From Urbifossiella sp046350095 (GTDB taxonomy: Bacteria; Planctomycetota; Planctomycetia; Gemmatales; Gemmataceae), in assembly GCA_046350095.1 (NCBI GenBank), contig JAXMBA010000006.1:186001-250000 (forward strand): a stretch of 64,000 bases of DNA. The letters are read 5' to 3'. The translations under genes were made by a program, and so were the position numbers. Within the stretch, counting starts at the first letter, position 1, and each line of letters opens with the position of its first letter. This document shows positions 18,471 to 27,513 of this stretch, piece after piece. Below the pieces are notes generated by a model. That model saw only the letters and a program-made list of their open reading frames with translations. It had not been told where the DNA came from and did no database searches.

Positions 18471-19973
18471 ATGTCCACCTCTTTCGACGCCACCGGGATC
18501 GGGCAGTTCGCGATCAAACTCAACCTGGCGTCCGAGGCCCAGGTCCGCGACCTGCTGGTCGAACTCGACGACCCCGGCGCCCCCGGGGAGGAGATGATCC
18601 GCCTGATGGAGCGGAAGGGCGTCATCACCCCGTGGCAGGGCGGCAAGGTCCGCAAGGGCGACACCGACGGCTACTTCCTCGGCGGCTACCGCATCCTCTA
18701 CAAGATCGCGTCCGGCAGCTTCGGCCGGGTGTACCGCGGCGACGACCCGCGCACCGGGCAGGTCGTGGCCGTGAAGGTGCTCCGCAACAAGTGGACGATG
18801 GACAAGCAGAAGGTGGACCTGTTCGTCCGCGAGGGCAAGCTCGGGATGACGCTCCGCCACCAGAACGTGGTCAGCATGCTCGCCGTCGGCCAGGACGCCA
18901 AGACCGGCCAGTACTACCTCGTCATGGAGTTCGTGGAGGGCGGCAACCTCCGCGACCTCATCTCGATCCGCAAAAAGATCGGCGTGGACGAGTCGCTGCG
19001 GATCATGGAGGAGTGCGCCAGCGGCCTCGCCGGCGCGTTCGCCAAGGGGCTGACGCACCGCGACATCAAGCCGACCAACATCCTCATCGCGTCGCAGGGC
19101 GTCGCCAAGCTGGTGGACTTCGGGCTGGCCGAGATCACCACGATGGGCGGGTCGGTCCAGCTCCAGAAGCAGTCGGACAAGGACGACGACGTGGCCGTGG
19201 ACCGGACGGTGGACTACGCCGGGCTCGAGAAGGCCACGGCGACCAAGCCGGGGGACGTGCGGAGCGACATCTACTTCCTCGGCACCGTGCTGTACGAGAT
19301 GGTGACGGGCGAGCCGCTGATGCCGGTGACGAAGGACAAGCAGGCCCGGATGGCGGCCCGGCGGTACCAGCAGGTCGAGGACACGCTGGCCGGCGGCGGC
19401 CCCGCGCACGGCATGCCGCCCGAACTCCAAAAGATTATCGCCAAGATGGTCGCGTTCGACCCGGTCCGCCGGTTCCAGACCCCGGCCGAGCTGGTACACG
19501 CCATCCAGGAGTGCCGGGCCAAGCTCGGCGGCGGGGCCGTCATGACCGTCCGGTCACGTACCGCCGAGGGGCCGCACACGCTGTTCGTCGTCGAGGGGAA
19601 CGCCAAACTCCAGGACGCCTTCCGCGAGAAGTTCAAGGCGCACGGCTACCGCGTGCTGATGTCCATCGACCCGGGCCAGCCGCTGCGGCGGTTCCAGCAG
19701 CAGCCGTACCACGCCCTCATCGTGGACGCCGGCACCGTCGGCGAGGACGGCGTCGAGGCGTACGGCCGGGTGCTGAAGGAGGCCGACACGATCGGCGTGG
19801 ACGTGGCCGCGATTCTGATCCTGAACGAGGAGCAGGAGAACCTGAAGCACCGCGCCCGGCAGCACAAGAACGGCGTGGTGCTCATCCGCCCGGTGACGAT
19901 GAAGCAGTTGCTGGAGAAGCTGTACGAGCTGGCCCCGCCGCCGGCGGCCGGCCCGGCCGCCGAGGCCGGCTGA
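18471..19973 (+). CDS. Ser/Thr protein kinase with degenerate C-terminal receiver domain
   Basis: The 500-residue protein starts at the ATG of MSTSFDATGIGQF; the open frame upstream crosses a repeat and is not used. Residues 1-65 are a helical N-domain. The kinase domain then has the glycine loop IASGSFGRVYRG, ATP lysine AVKVL, catalytic THRDIKPTNILI and DFGLAE. From about residue 364 to 485 comes a receiver-like fold (HTLFVVEGNAKLQDAFREKF; YHALIVDAGTVGEDG). It keeps an aspartate at the phosphorylation position, but has one acidic residue where receivers have two and RP in place of KP. No transmembrane helix is seen. Confidence 0.9.
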   Translation: MSTSFDATGIGQFAIKLNLASEAQVRDLLVELDDPGAPGEEMIRLMERKGVITPWQGGKVRKGDTDGYFLGGYRILYKIASGSFGRVYRGDDPRTGQVVAVKVLRNKWTMDKQKVDLFVREGKLGMTLRHQNVVSMLAVGQDAKTGQYYLVMEFVEGGNLRDLISIRKKIGVDESLRIMEECASGLAGAFAKGLTHRDIKPTNILIASQGVAKLVDFGLAEITTMGGSVQLQKQSDKDDDVAVDRTVDYAGLEKATATKPGDVRSDIYFLGTVLYEMVTGEPLMPVTKDKQARMAARRYQQVEDTLAGGGPAHGMPPELQKIIAKMVAFDPVRRFQTPAELVHAIQECRAKLGGGAVMTVRSRTAEGPHTLFVVEGNAKLQDAFREKFKAHGYRVLMSIDPGQPLRRFQQQPYHALIVDAGTVGEDGVEAYGRVLKEADTIGVDVAAILILNEEQENLKHRARQHKNGVVLIRPVTMKQLLEKLYELAPPPAAGPAAEAG

Positions 19974-19989
19974 CCCGCCCGGAGCCCCC

Positions 19990-20457
19990 ATGTCCGTCAC
20001 CCTCCGCCGCGGCACCGCCGCCGACGCCGCCGTCGTGTGCGAGTTCAACGCCGCCCTGGCCCGCGAGAGCGAGGGGAAGGAACTCGCCCCGGCGGTGCTC
20101 GCGGCCGGCGTGCGGGCGGTGCTGGCCGACCCCGCGAAGGGCGTGTACACGATCGCCGAGCGCGGCGGCGAGGTGGTCGGCCAGCTGATGCTGACCTACG
20201 AGTGGAGCGACTGGCGCAACGGCTGGTTCTGGTGGGTGCAGAGCGTCTACGTCCGCCCCGACGCACGCCGCGCTGGCGTCTTCCGCGCCCTCTTCGCCGA
20301 CGCGCTGGCCCGCGCCGCGGCCGACCCCGGGGTGATCGGCGTGCGGCTGTACATGGAGCACGCCAACGCCCGCGCCCGCGCCACCTACTTGTCGCTCGGC
20401 ATGGTTGAAGCGGGGTACGAGGTGTTCGAGCTGTACCCGCTTCCGGGCCGGGCGTAA
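19990..20457 (+). CDS. GNAT family N-acetyltransferase
   Basis: A 155-residue single-domain protein beginning VTLRRGTAADAAVVCEFNAA. The central GQLMLTYEWSDWRNGWFWWV leads into the acetyl-CoA motif A (VQSVYVRPDARRAGVFRALF), and motif B is MEHANARARATYLSLGM. Motif A has RRAGVF in place of the usual Q/RxxGxG/A, still compatible with CoA binding. It starts 16 nt after the kinase stop and is probably in the same transcript. The acceptor could be a small molecule or a protein. Confidence 0.9.
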   Translation: MSVTLRRGTAADAAVVCEFNAALARESEGKELAPAVLAAGVRAVLADPAKGVYTIAERGGEVVGQLMLTYEWSDWRNGWFWWVQSVYVRPDARRAGVFRALFADALARAAADPGVIGVRLYMEHANARARATYLSLGMVEAGYEVFELYPLPGRA

Positions 20458-20531
20458 CGCCACTGTCACGGCCGCTCGACCACCGGCCCCTTGACTGCTA
20501 CCCTCGGGCTGTCTCGCCCGGAGGGCTCGCC

Positions 20532-21374
20532 GTGTTCGCCGCACTCGTCCTCGCCGCCCTCGCACCCGCCCAGCCGCCGGCCCCGCTCCCCGACCGCTGG
20601 CTCCTCACGCTCGCCCCGGCCGACCTGCCGCGGACGCCGGCCAACCTCTACTCGCACACGTGGTTCGACGCCTACTACGGCCGCGCGGTCGGCACCGCCT
20701 GGGAGCGCTGGGTGCAGTTCCGCCCCGCCTACCTCGGCGGCCCGGCGACGGTGTCGATCACCAAGATCGGCGAGCGCGACCGCATCGGCCCCGACGTGCG
20801 GCCGGACCCGGTCTCCCGCACACTGCCGCTCGCGGTCCAGGGGCCGCTCGTCGAGTTCGACCGCAAGCTGTACACGGCCGTGAGCCGGCCGTACCGCGTC
20901 GGCATGACGGCGAGCGCGACGCAGCAGCTCCACCTCGGCGCGGCCGTCGAGCTGAAGGATCGCGTGTGGTACCAGGCCGGCACCCGCACGGCCGCCGACG
21001 GGAAGACGGTGACCGTCGAGGAGTGGCGACTGGAGTTCGCCGCCGACCCGCGTATTACCGACGCCGGCACCGTGACCGTCCGCGCCCACCTGCGGCCGTT
21101 CGGGCAGCGCGGCGGCGAGTCGTTCGCGCACGAGGTGCGCTTCACCGTGGAGCCGTCGAACGAGCGCACGCGGGTCCGCGTCGTGCGGCTTCACGCCCCT
21201 GCCGGGGCAAAGCTGCCGCGGCTGCCGTACCTCCAGCTCGGCAACGCGGAGGGCGACCACGACATCATTTGGCTCGACGGCTGGGACCGCATGACACTCA
21301 CCCCCGCCTCACGACCCGCGCCGGTACGATTGGAGCCAGACGCCCCCGGCCTGGTGCAGCCGCCGGTGAAATGA
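20532..21374 (+). CDS. Hypothetical secreted protein
   Basis: A 280-residue protein with a GTG start and a short leader (MFAALVLAALAPAQPP). The mature sequence is rich in beta strands and has no family I recognise. Landmarks are LYSHTWFDAYYGRAVGTAWE, VELKDRVWYQAGTRTAADGK and a late LGNAEGDHDIIWLDGWDRMT. Its high content of Trp/Tyr with Arg would suit an extracellular binding protein. It sits between the acetyltransferase and a polytopic membrane protein on the same strand. Confidence 0.65.
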   Translation: MFAALVLAALAPAQPPAPLPDRWLLTLAPADLPRTPANLYSHTWFDAYYGRAVGTAWERWVQFRPAYLGGPATVSITKIGERDRIGPDVRPDPVSRTLPLAVQGPLVEFDRKLYTAVSRPYRVGMTASATQQLHLGAAVELKDRVWYQAGTRTAADGKTVTVEEWRLEFAADPRITDAGTVTVRAHLRPFGQRGGESFAHEVRFTVEPSNERTRVRVVRLHAPAGAKLPRLPYLQLGNAEGDHDIIWLDGWDRMTLTPASRPAPVRLEPDAPGLVQPPVK

Positions 21375-21448
21375 CGGCCCGCCGCGGCCGTCCCCTCTGT
21401 GCGGCTCCCGTCAACGTCACCGACGGCCGCGCTTCCGAGGATCGTCCC

Positions 21449-22831
21449 ATGTCGTCCGAGCTTCCGCCCACCCCGGCTCTGCCGGGCCGGGGCTTCGTGC
21501 GCTTCCTGTGGACCAGCAACCCGCTGTACGTCGTCAGCGCCGGGCTGTTCCTCTACGGGCTGCAAACGTCCTTCACCGACCCCACGCGCGAGACCGACGC
21601 CGCGGCCCTCACCGCCGGCCTCGGCGGGTACACGCTGCTGCTCGCCGCCGCGGCGCTGTTCCTCGTCCGTTACGCCGGCTACTGGAACGACCTGCGCACC
21701 GTCCTCCTACTCGTCGTGCTGATGTTCCTGGCCACGTCCGTCACGTTCGACGAACTCCTGGTCACGAACCCCGACCGCGGCACGCTCCTGAACGGCGCCG
21801 GACTGCTGTTCGCGGTCGTCGTGACGGAACTCGTCACCCGCGGCATCCGGCTGAAACTTCCGACCGGGTTCCTCGGGCCGTACTACCTGATCCTCGCGCT
21901 GTTCTTCCTCTACCCGGTGGCACTCGCGCCCGCGGCCCGCGCCCCGGAGTCGGACGAGCTCCTGTGGGGGCTGTGGGGCTTCGCCCCGGCGGCGGGGCTG
22001 GCGTTCCTCCTGCTGCTGCCGGCGGCGCGGCGCGGGGCCGCGTACACCCGGCGGAACGGCAGCCCGTGGCCCTGGCCGTTCTTCCCGTGGTCGCTGTTCG
22101 TGTTCCTCGCCGTCGCCGTGTGCGGGCGGGCGTTCCTCCTGTGCTGGTCGTTCCACCTGCTCGACGGCGCCGGCGCCGCCGACCTCGTGTTCGGGCCGTT
22201 CTTCCTGGCCCCGTTCGGCCTGGCTGCGGCCGTCGTGCTGATGGAACTCGGCCTCGTGGCACGCCACCGCGCGACACAGGTCATCGCGCTACTGGCGGCG
22301 CTGGCGTTGGTTCCGCTGTCGGGCGTGGGTGTGGGTGACAGTCCGGTCGCGGCCGACTTCCTCGGCCGCTACGCCGACCGCCTCGGCGGCACGCCGCTGT
22401 ACGTGGCGCTGCTCGCGGCCGGCGGCTTCGCGCTGGTCGCGTGGGTGCGGGAGGTGCCGCTCGCGGCCGACGCCTTCACCCTGGTGCTGCTCGCGCTGGC
22501 GGTCGTCGGCCCGGACACGGCGCGGCTGGCCGAGCCGCGGCTGCCGCACCTCGGCTTCCTGGCGGCGGCGTGGGCGGTGCAGTTGGGTGTGGGGCTGTGG
22601 CGGCGCGAGGCGTGGCGGTGGGGGCTGGCCGGCGGCATGCCGGCGGTGTGGGTCGGGCTCGAAGGGTGGCGGCTGTACCTGGCCGCGCGCGCGGCGGTCG
22701 TCGGGCTCGACCAGCTCGTCGCGGGGCTGCTACTGCTGCCGCTGGCGGTGCTGGTGAGCCTCGGGAAGGCGGGCGTGCTCGGCCGCTGGGTGCGGTCGTG
22801 GCGCGGCCTGCCGGACGACCTGCCGGCGTGA
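21449..22831 (+). CDS. Polytopic membrane protein of unknown function
   Basis: The 460-residue protein starts at the ATG of MSSELPPTPALPGRG; the frame extends upstream but overlaps the previous gene. About 11-12 hydrophobic segments are visible, for example LYVVSAGLFLYGLQTSF, GYTLLLAAAALFLVRYAG and VYLILALFFLYPVALAPA-like stretches. Loops are short, with the longest between residues 195 and 215. No transporter signature or catalytic motif is recognised. Downstream is the convergent Gly-rich surface protein, 55 nt away. Confidence 0.8.
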   Translation: MSSELPPTPALPGRGFVRFLWTSNPLYVVSAGLFLYGLQTSFTDPTRETDAAALTAGLGGYTLLLAAAALFLVRYAGYWNDLRTVLLLVVLMFLATSVTFDELLVTNPDRGTLLNGAGLLFAVVVTELVTRGIRLKLPTGFLGPYYLILALFFLYPVALAPAARAPESDELLWGLWGFAPAAGLAFLLLLPAARRGAAYTRRNGSPWPWPFFPWSLFVFLAVAVCGRAFLLCWSFHLLDGAGAADLVFGPFFLAPFGLAAAVVLMELGLVARHRATQVIALLAALALVPLSGVGVGDSPVAADFLGRYADRLGGTPLYVALLAAGGFALVAWVREVPLAADAFTLVLLALAVVGPDTARLAEPRLPHLGFLAAAWAVQLGVGLWRREAWRWGLAGGMPAVWVGLEGWRLYLAARAAVVGLDQLVAGLLLLPLAVLVSLGKAGVLGRWVRSWRGLPDDLPA

Positions 22832-22886
22832 GAACGGTGAAGCCCGGGGACGGCCGTCCCCGGGCTTCCTGATGTCGTAGCGAGCC

Positions 22887-25088
22887 TCACCCCACGAACA
22901 CGCCGCCGGGGAGGGCGCCGCCGCCGAACACGGTGAGGTCCTGGAACGTGGCCGGCTCGCCGCTGCCGACGAAGTTCTTGCCGAGGTACACCCGCACCTT
23001 CGCCGGCGAGCCCTCGCCGCTTCCCACGGCCACGTCCGCCTTGCTGTCGCCGTCGGCGTCCGTCGCCGCGACCCGGACGCCGCCGCGGTCGTTCACGTTC
23101 CCGGCGACGAAGAAGTTGGCCACCGGGGTCGCCTGCGCCGCGTCCACCTGACCGGCGCTGACGAGCGCGCCGGAGAGGATGAACACCCGCGGGGCGCCGC
23201 CGGGGCCGCCGCCGAAGATCAGGTCGGCGAACCCGTCGCCGGTCACGTCGCCGGCAGCCACGAAGCTGCCGTTGCGGAGGTTCACCGCGTCGGTGCCGGG
23301 GAAGGCGAAGAAGTCGTTCACCAGCCGCGCCGGGCTCCCCGCCAGGACGCTCGCCCCGGTGAAGATGGCGGTGCGGGGGCCACCGCCGAACCCGGCCGCC
23401 ACGACCACGTCGAGGGTCCCGTTGTTGTCCACGTCGCCGAGGGCCGCGCGGGCGCCGCCGCGGAAGCTGGCGTCGTCGATACCGAGGAAGTTGGCGCGGA
23501 CGGCGGCGGTAGCGTCGGGGTTGCGGCTGAACACGCTCACGCGCGGGCCGCCGCCCTGGTCGGGGGTGACGACGAACTCGTCCAGGCCGTCGGCGTCCAG
23601 GTCGCCGGACGCGACGTACCCGCCGCCGGTGAAGCCCCCGCCGAACGGGTCGAACGGGGCGACGAGGACCGTGGTGTTGTCGGCCCCGGACACCACCGCC
23701 ACCCGAATCGGCACCCCCGGGCCGGTGACCAGGATGCTGTCGGCAACCCCGTCCCCGTTCACGTCGCCGGCGGCATCCCGCACGTTCGCGGCGACGGAGC
23801 CGAACGGGGCGACGGTCGCGGCCGGGGCGGCCGGGTACGCGCCGGCCGTGTTCGGGACGAAGACTGCCGCCGAGCCGTTCGTCGGGCCCGAGACGAGCAA
23901 CGGGAAGGGCGGCTGCACCTCGACCGCGCCGACGTCCACGGCCGAGCCGATGACGCGGAGGAACCCGCTGCCGCGCTGGTCGAATGTGGTGCCGGCGGGC
24001 ACGGACGTGTTGCTGCCGGCGTTGATGAGCGGGCTGCCGGGGAGCGGGAGGCGGGTCTGCGTCGAACCGCCGTTGGACTGGAGCGGCCCGAGCAGCGGGT
24101 CGGCCCCGACGACATTGCCGTTCACCGCGTTGACGAGGTTGGTGTTGGCGTCCACGAACGTGAGAAAGTTGTTCTTCGACCCGGCGGCCACGAACGTCCC
24201 GCCCACGTCGCGGGACACGGTGTCTGCGGTGGTGTTGTTCGCGACCACGCTGTTCGCCAGCGTCACCGTGCCGCCGGTGGCGCTCACACCGCCGGCACGG
24301 CTCGCGGCCGCGCCGGTGTCCGCGTTGTTGGTGATGGTGCTGTTCACGATCGACACCGTCCCGCTGACGATGCTGAACCCGCCGCCGTCCGACGAGGTGT
24401 TGCCGACCACGGTGGTGTTGAGGACGAGTACCGTGCCGCTCAGGATCCGGAACCCCCCGCCGGACCCGGCAGCGGCCTGGTTCCCGGACACCGTGACCCG
24501 GTTGAGCGTGACCGTCCCCGCGCTCCGGAACTCCAGCCCGCCGGCGTTGATGGTTGTGGACTTGTTCCCGGTCACGTTCGTCTCGGTGAGGGTGGCCGAC
24601 CCGCCGAACACGTCGATCGCGCCGCCGGACTGCTTCGAGGTGTTCCCCGTCAGGTCCGACCCGAGGATGGTCAGCACGGCGGTTGCGCCGGACTGTTCGA
24701 TGCCGCCGCCGAGGCCGTTCGTCGCCGTGTTGGCCGAGACGGTCGTGTTCGTGAGCGACAGCGTGGCTGTGTTGCCGACGCCGCCGCCGTCGTCCGACGC
24801 GGTGTTGCCGGTGATGGTGCTGTTCAGGACGGTGACAGTGCCGAGTCGGTTGAACACGCCGCCGCCGGTACCGCTGCCGGCGAAGCCGGTCTCGGCAGCG
24901 GTCGTCCCCGCGCCGCCGCTCCCGCCGGTCGCGGTGTTCGTGGAAAGCGTGCTGCCGGTGATCGTGACCGTGCCGCCGTCGTTGAATATGGCCCCGCCGA
25001 GGCCCGCACCGCCGCCGCCGCCGCCGGACTGGGACGCCGCGCCGAGGCTCCCGCCGGCCCCGCCGAACAAGCCGCCGTTGCCGCTCAC
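22887..25088 (-). CDS. Surface protein, C-terminal part (choice-of-anchor and FG-GAP/VCBS repeats)
   Basis: A 733-codon frame that continues the Gly-rich protein encoded upstream in another frame. It holds parallel-beta-helix-type repeats (GTVTITGSTLSTNTATGGSG; VLNSTITGNTASDDGGGVGN), a choice-of-anchor segment (PLLGPLQSNGGSTQTRLPLP; GSAVDVGAVEV), and then FG-GAP/VCBS repeats with Ca-binding loops such as DVNGDGVADSIL, DLDADGLDEFVV and DVTGDGFADLIF. It has no leader of its own, and its first possible start is a GTG that overlaps the upstream stop as GTGA. It is best read as the 3' part of one gene split by a homopolymer frameshift at 25148-25153. The product would be exported and wall-associated. 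Confidence 0.8.
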   Translation of the reverse strand: MSGNGGLFGGAGGSLGAASQSGGGGGGAGLGGAIFNDGGTVTITGSTLSTNTATGGSGGAGTTAAETGFAGSGTGGGVFNRLGTVTVLNSTITGNTASDDGGGVGNTATLSLTNTTVSANTATNGLGGGIEQSGATAVLTILGSDLTGNTSKQSGGAIDVFGGSATLTETNVTGNKSTTINAGGLEFRSAGTVTLNRVTVSGNQAAAGSGGGFRILSGTVLVLNTTVVGNTSSDGGGFSIVSGTVSIVNSTITNNADTGAAASRAGGVSATGGTVTLANSVVANNTTADTVSRDVGGTFVAAGSKNNFLTFVDANTNLVNAVNGNVVGADPLLGPLQSNGGSTQTRLPLPGSPLINAGSNTSVPAGTTFDQRGSGFLRVIGSAVDVGAVEVQPPFPLLVSGPTNGSAAVFVPNTAGAYPAAPAATVAPFGSVAANVRDAAGDVNGDGVADSILVTGPGVPIRVAVVSGADNTTVLVAPFDPFGGGFTGGGYVASGDLDADGLDEFVVTPDQGGGPRVSVFSRNPDATAAVRANFLGIDDASFRGGARAALGDVDNNGTLDVVVAAGFGGGPRTAIFTGASVLAGSPARLVNDFFAFPGTDAVNLRNGSFVAAGDVTGDGFADLIFGGGPGGAPRVFILSGALVSAGQVDAAQATPVANFFVAGNVNDRGGVRVAATDADGDSKADVAVGSGEGSPAKVRVYLGKNFVGSGEPATFQDLTVFGGGALPGGVFVG

Positions 25089-26086
25089 TTCGCCCCCGCC
25101 CGAGCCGTCACGGGCCCCGCCGCCGCCGCCGCCGCCGAACCCGCCCGCCCCCCGCTGTTGTTCTCGCCGCCGCCGCCGCCGCCGCCGCCGAACCCGCCCG
25201 CTCCGCCGATGCCGGGCGTGCCGTCGTCACTCTCGCCGCTTCCGCCGCCGCCGCCGCCGATTCCGCCCGCCCCGCCGTTGGCTTCGTCGCCGCCGCCGCC
25301 ACCACCGCCGCCGATCCCGCCCGGCCCGCCGGCGACCGTGTTAGCGCCGCCCGTGCCGCCGCTTGCCACTCCGCCGGTAGCACCGCTCGCGGTGGACGTA
25401 GTGCCGCCGCCGCCGCCGCCGACCTGTACGGCTCCGCCGACCCCGTTGCCTGAGAAGCCGCCGCCGCCCGCGCCGCCGTCCGTACTGTTGTCCGGCGTGG
25501 TGCCGCCGTTGCCGCCCATGCCGCCGCCGCCGCCGCCGCCGCCCGCGTCGCTGCCGGCGTTGTCCGCACCCGCCCCGCCGTCGCCGCCGCGGGCGGTGTT
25601 CCCGCTCAGGGTGCTGCTCGTAATCGTCAGAGTGCCCTGGTTGTAGACGGCGCCGCCGGCCCCGAGCCCGCCGCCCCCGCCGCCGCCGTCGTCGCCGAGG
25701 TTCGTGCCGCCGTTCCCGCCGCGCGCCAGCCCGTTCGAGAGGGTGAGATTGCTCAGCGCGAGGCTGCCGGTCGCAGAGACGTAGAACAGCCGGAAGTTCG
25801 GGGCCGCGCCGCCCCGGGCGATCGTCTCCCCTCCGCCGCTGATGGTGACGGGGGTCGTGACCTCCAGGGCGTTCGGGCCGAACTGGGTGCCGCCGACGGT
25901 GGAGAGGGTGACGGTGCCGCCGACGGCCGGGCCGGCGAACACGATGGTGTCGGCGTCCGGCGCGGCGTTCGCCTGGGCGATCGCGTCCCGGAGGGTGCCG
26001 GCCCCGGCGTCCGCCAGGTTGGTGACGGTGAACGTGGCGGGGACGGTCCGGTCTTCCAGGGCTTCGGCGCGGAGTAGGACGGCCAT
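25085..26086 (-). CDS. Surface protein, N-terminal part (LEDR motif, Gly-rich), frameshifted
   Basis: The start is the ATG at 26086 (MAVLLRAEALEDRTVPATF), which carries the planctomycete LExLEDRxxPA export-type N-terminus. Then come FTVTNLADAGAGTLRDAIAQ, a common start of CSLREA/choice-of-anchor adhesin-like proteins, and a long Gly-rich region. The last 20 or so residues (GRAGSAAAAAAGPVTARAGA) break the Gly pattern. Reading one G fewer in the six-base run at 25148-25153 restores Gly codons and joins the following frame smoothly. The full product would be about 1,065 residues. The 183-nt upstream gap holds the likely promoter. Confidence 0.75.
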   Translation of the reverse strand: MAVLLRAEALEDRTVPATFTVTNLADAGAGTLRDAIAQANAAPDADTIVFAGPAVGGTVTLSTVGGTQFGPNALEVTTPVTISGGGETIARGGAAPNFRLFYVSATGSLALSNLTLSNGLARGGNGGTNLGDDGGGGGGGLGAGGAVYNQGTLTITSSTLSGNTARGGDGGAGADNAGSDAGGGGGGGGMGGNGGTTPDNSTDGGAGGGGFSGNGVGGAVQVGGGGGGTTSTASGATGGVASGGTGGANTVAGGPGGIGGGGGGGGDEANGGAGGIGGGGGGSGESDDGTPGIGGAGGFGGGGGGGGENNSGGRAGSAAAAAAGPVTARAGAK

Positions 26087-26269
26087 CGGACGGCTCCGTT
26101 GTGTCGTAGTGTGGGCACGTCCCACGGTGATTGACACAACGGATCCGTCTGACACAAAAATTCCCACCGGCCAGCCACCGACCACGCCACCCGGCCGGCG
26201 ACGGAGCGGGTCGCGGGCCGACTCCCGGCCCGCCGGACGCGCGCGTGCGGTCGGAACCGGGCCCCCGAG

Positions 26270-27457
26270 TCACGCCGCGGCGTGCTTCGCCGAGCCGCGC
26301 AGCCTGAGGTTGATGAACTCGATCGCCACCGCGAACGCCATGGCGAAGTAGATGTACCCCTTGTTGATGTGCTGGCCGAACCCCTCGGCCACGAGCATCA
26401 CGCCGATCAGGATCAGGAACGCCAGCGCCAGCACCTTCACCGTCGGGTGGCGGTCCACGAAGTCGCCCACCGGGCCGGCGAACGCCAGCATCACGCCCAT
26501 CGCCAACACCATCGCCACGACCATCACCCACACGTGCTCCACCATCCCGACCGCGGTGATGACCGAGTCCAGGGAGAACACGATGTCGATCACCGCGATG
26601 GTGGCGATGGTGCTGGCGAAGTTGGCGTTCCCCTCCGTGGGCGGCGTGGTGCCGGCCGCGGCGTGGGCCTTGGCGTGCTCCAACTTCTCGTGCATCTCGT
26701 ACACGCTCTTGCCGATCAGGAACAGCCCGCCGACCAGCAGGATCACGTCGCGCCACGACACCTCCCGGGCCTCCAGGTCGTGCACCAGCGGCAGGTCCGG
26801 CAGCGTGAAGATCGGGGCCGTGAGTTGCAGGATGAACGACAGCGAGAACAGGAGCAGCAGCCGGGTGCCGAGCGCCGCGGCGAGGCCGATCTTTCGGGCC
26901 TTCGGCTGCTCGGCTTTCGGCAGCCGGGCGGCCACGATCGCCAGGAAGATGATGTTGTCCACGCCGAGCACGATCTCCATCGCCGTCAGCGTCAGCAGCC
27001 CGATCAGCACCGCCAGCAGCGACAGGTGCTCGTCGCGGTCCACCCGCACCTCGCGGAGCCTCGCCTTCGGGTAATCCGTCGTTTTGCCGTCGGCCTCGAC
27101 GGGGAACACGTCGGCGGTCACGCGGCCGCGGACGATCTCCTTGTCGGACAGTTCCACGAGGTCCTGCGAGTTGCCGTTCGGGTCGCGCTGGAAGGTGACG
27201 CGGCGGACGTGCTTCAGGTCGATGACGCGAGTGCCGGTGTCGGTCCGCAGCGGGACCGCCGTCAGCTTCAGCACGCCCTTGATGGTGCCGCTGCCGTCGT
27301 CCAGGTCGGCGTGAATCTTCGGGAAGTCCGCGGCCGGCACCTCGACCGTGACCGTGCCGTTCTTCCCCGCGGGCGCCTGGCCGGACACCCGGCCGGTGAC
27401 CGCGAGGGCGACCGCGACCAGGCCGACGGCGAGTGTGACGAGCGGGCGGCGGCGCAT
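26270..27457 (-). CDS. TerC family membrane protein with extra periplasmic N-domain
   Basis: A 395-residue protein starting at the ATG of a signal-type leader (MRRRPLVTLAVGLVAVALAV). Residues 27-142 form a strand-rich soluble domain (DLDDGSGTIKGVLKLTAVPL; VELSDKEIVRGRVTADVF). The TerC core starts near 145 with MEIVLGVDNIIFLAIVAARL, continues with FASTIATIAVIDIVFSLDSV, and ends GYIYFAMAFAVAIEFINLRL. The two aspartate motifs (GVDN, SLDS) are those of TerC/Alx proteins, linked to tellurite resistance and to manganese export or metal loading of exported proteins. The N-domain is an addition to the usual 230-330 residue length. Confidence 0.9.
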   Translation of the reverse strand: MRRRPLVTLAVGLVAVALAVTGRVSGQAPAGKNGTVTVEVPAADFPKIHADLDDGSGTIKGVLKLTAVPLRTDTGTRVIDLKHVRRVTFQRDPNGNSQDLVELSDKEIVRGRVTADVFPVEADGKTTDYPKARLREVRVDRDEHLSLLAVLIGLLTLTAMEIVLGVDNIIFLAIVAARLPKAEQPKARKIGLAAALGTRLLLLFSLSFILQLTAPIFTLPDLPLVHDLEAREVSWRDVILLVGGLFLIGKSVYEMHEKLEHAKAHAAAGTTPPTEGNANFASTIATIAVIDIVFSLDSVITAVGMVEHVWVMVVAMVLAMGVMLAFAGPVGDFVDRHPTVKVLALAFLILIGVMLVAEGFGQHINKGYIYFAMAFAVAIEFINLRLRGSAKHAAA

Positions 27458-27513
27458 GGACGGCTCCAGGGCGGGGTGGGCGGCCCGACCCGGATTATCT
27501 GTAGGGGGTGCGG

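Noticed and set aside
25100..25700. Dense CCG/GCC repeats considered as CRISPR or simple-repeat array
   Set aside because: They encode the Gly-rich part of the surface protein, without regular spacers or a repeat unit longer than a few bases.
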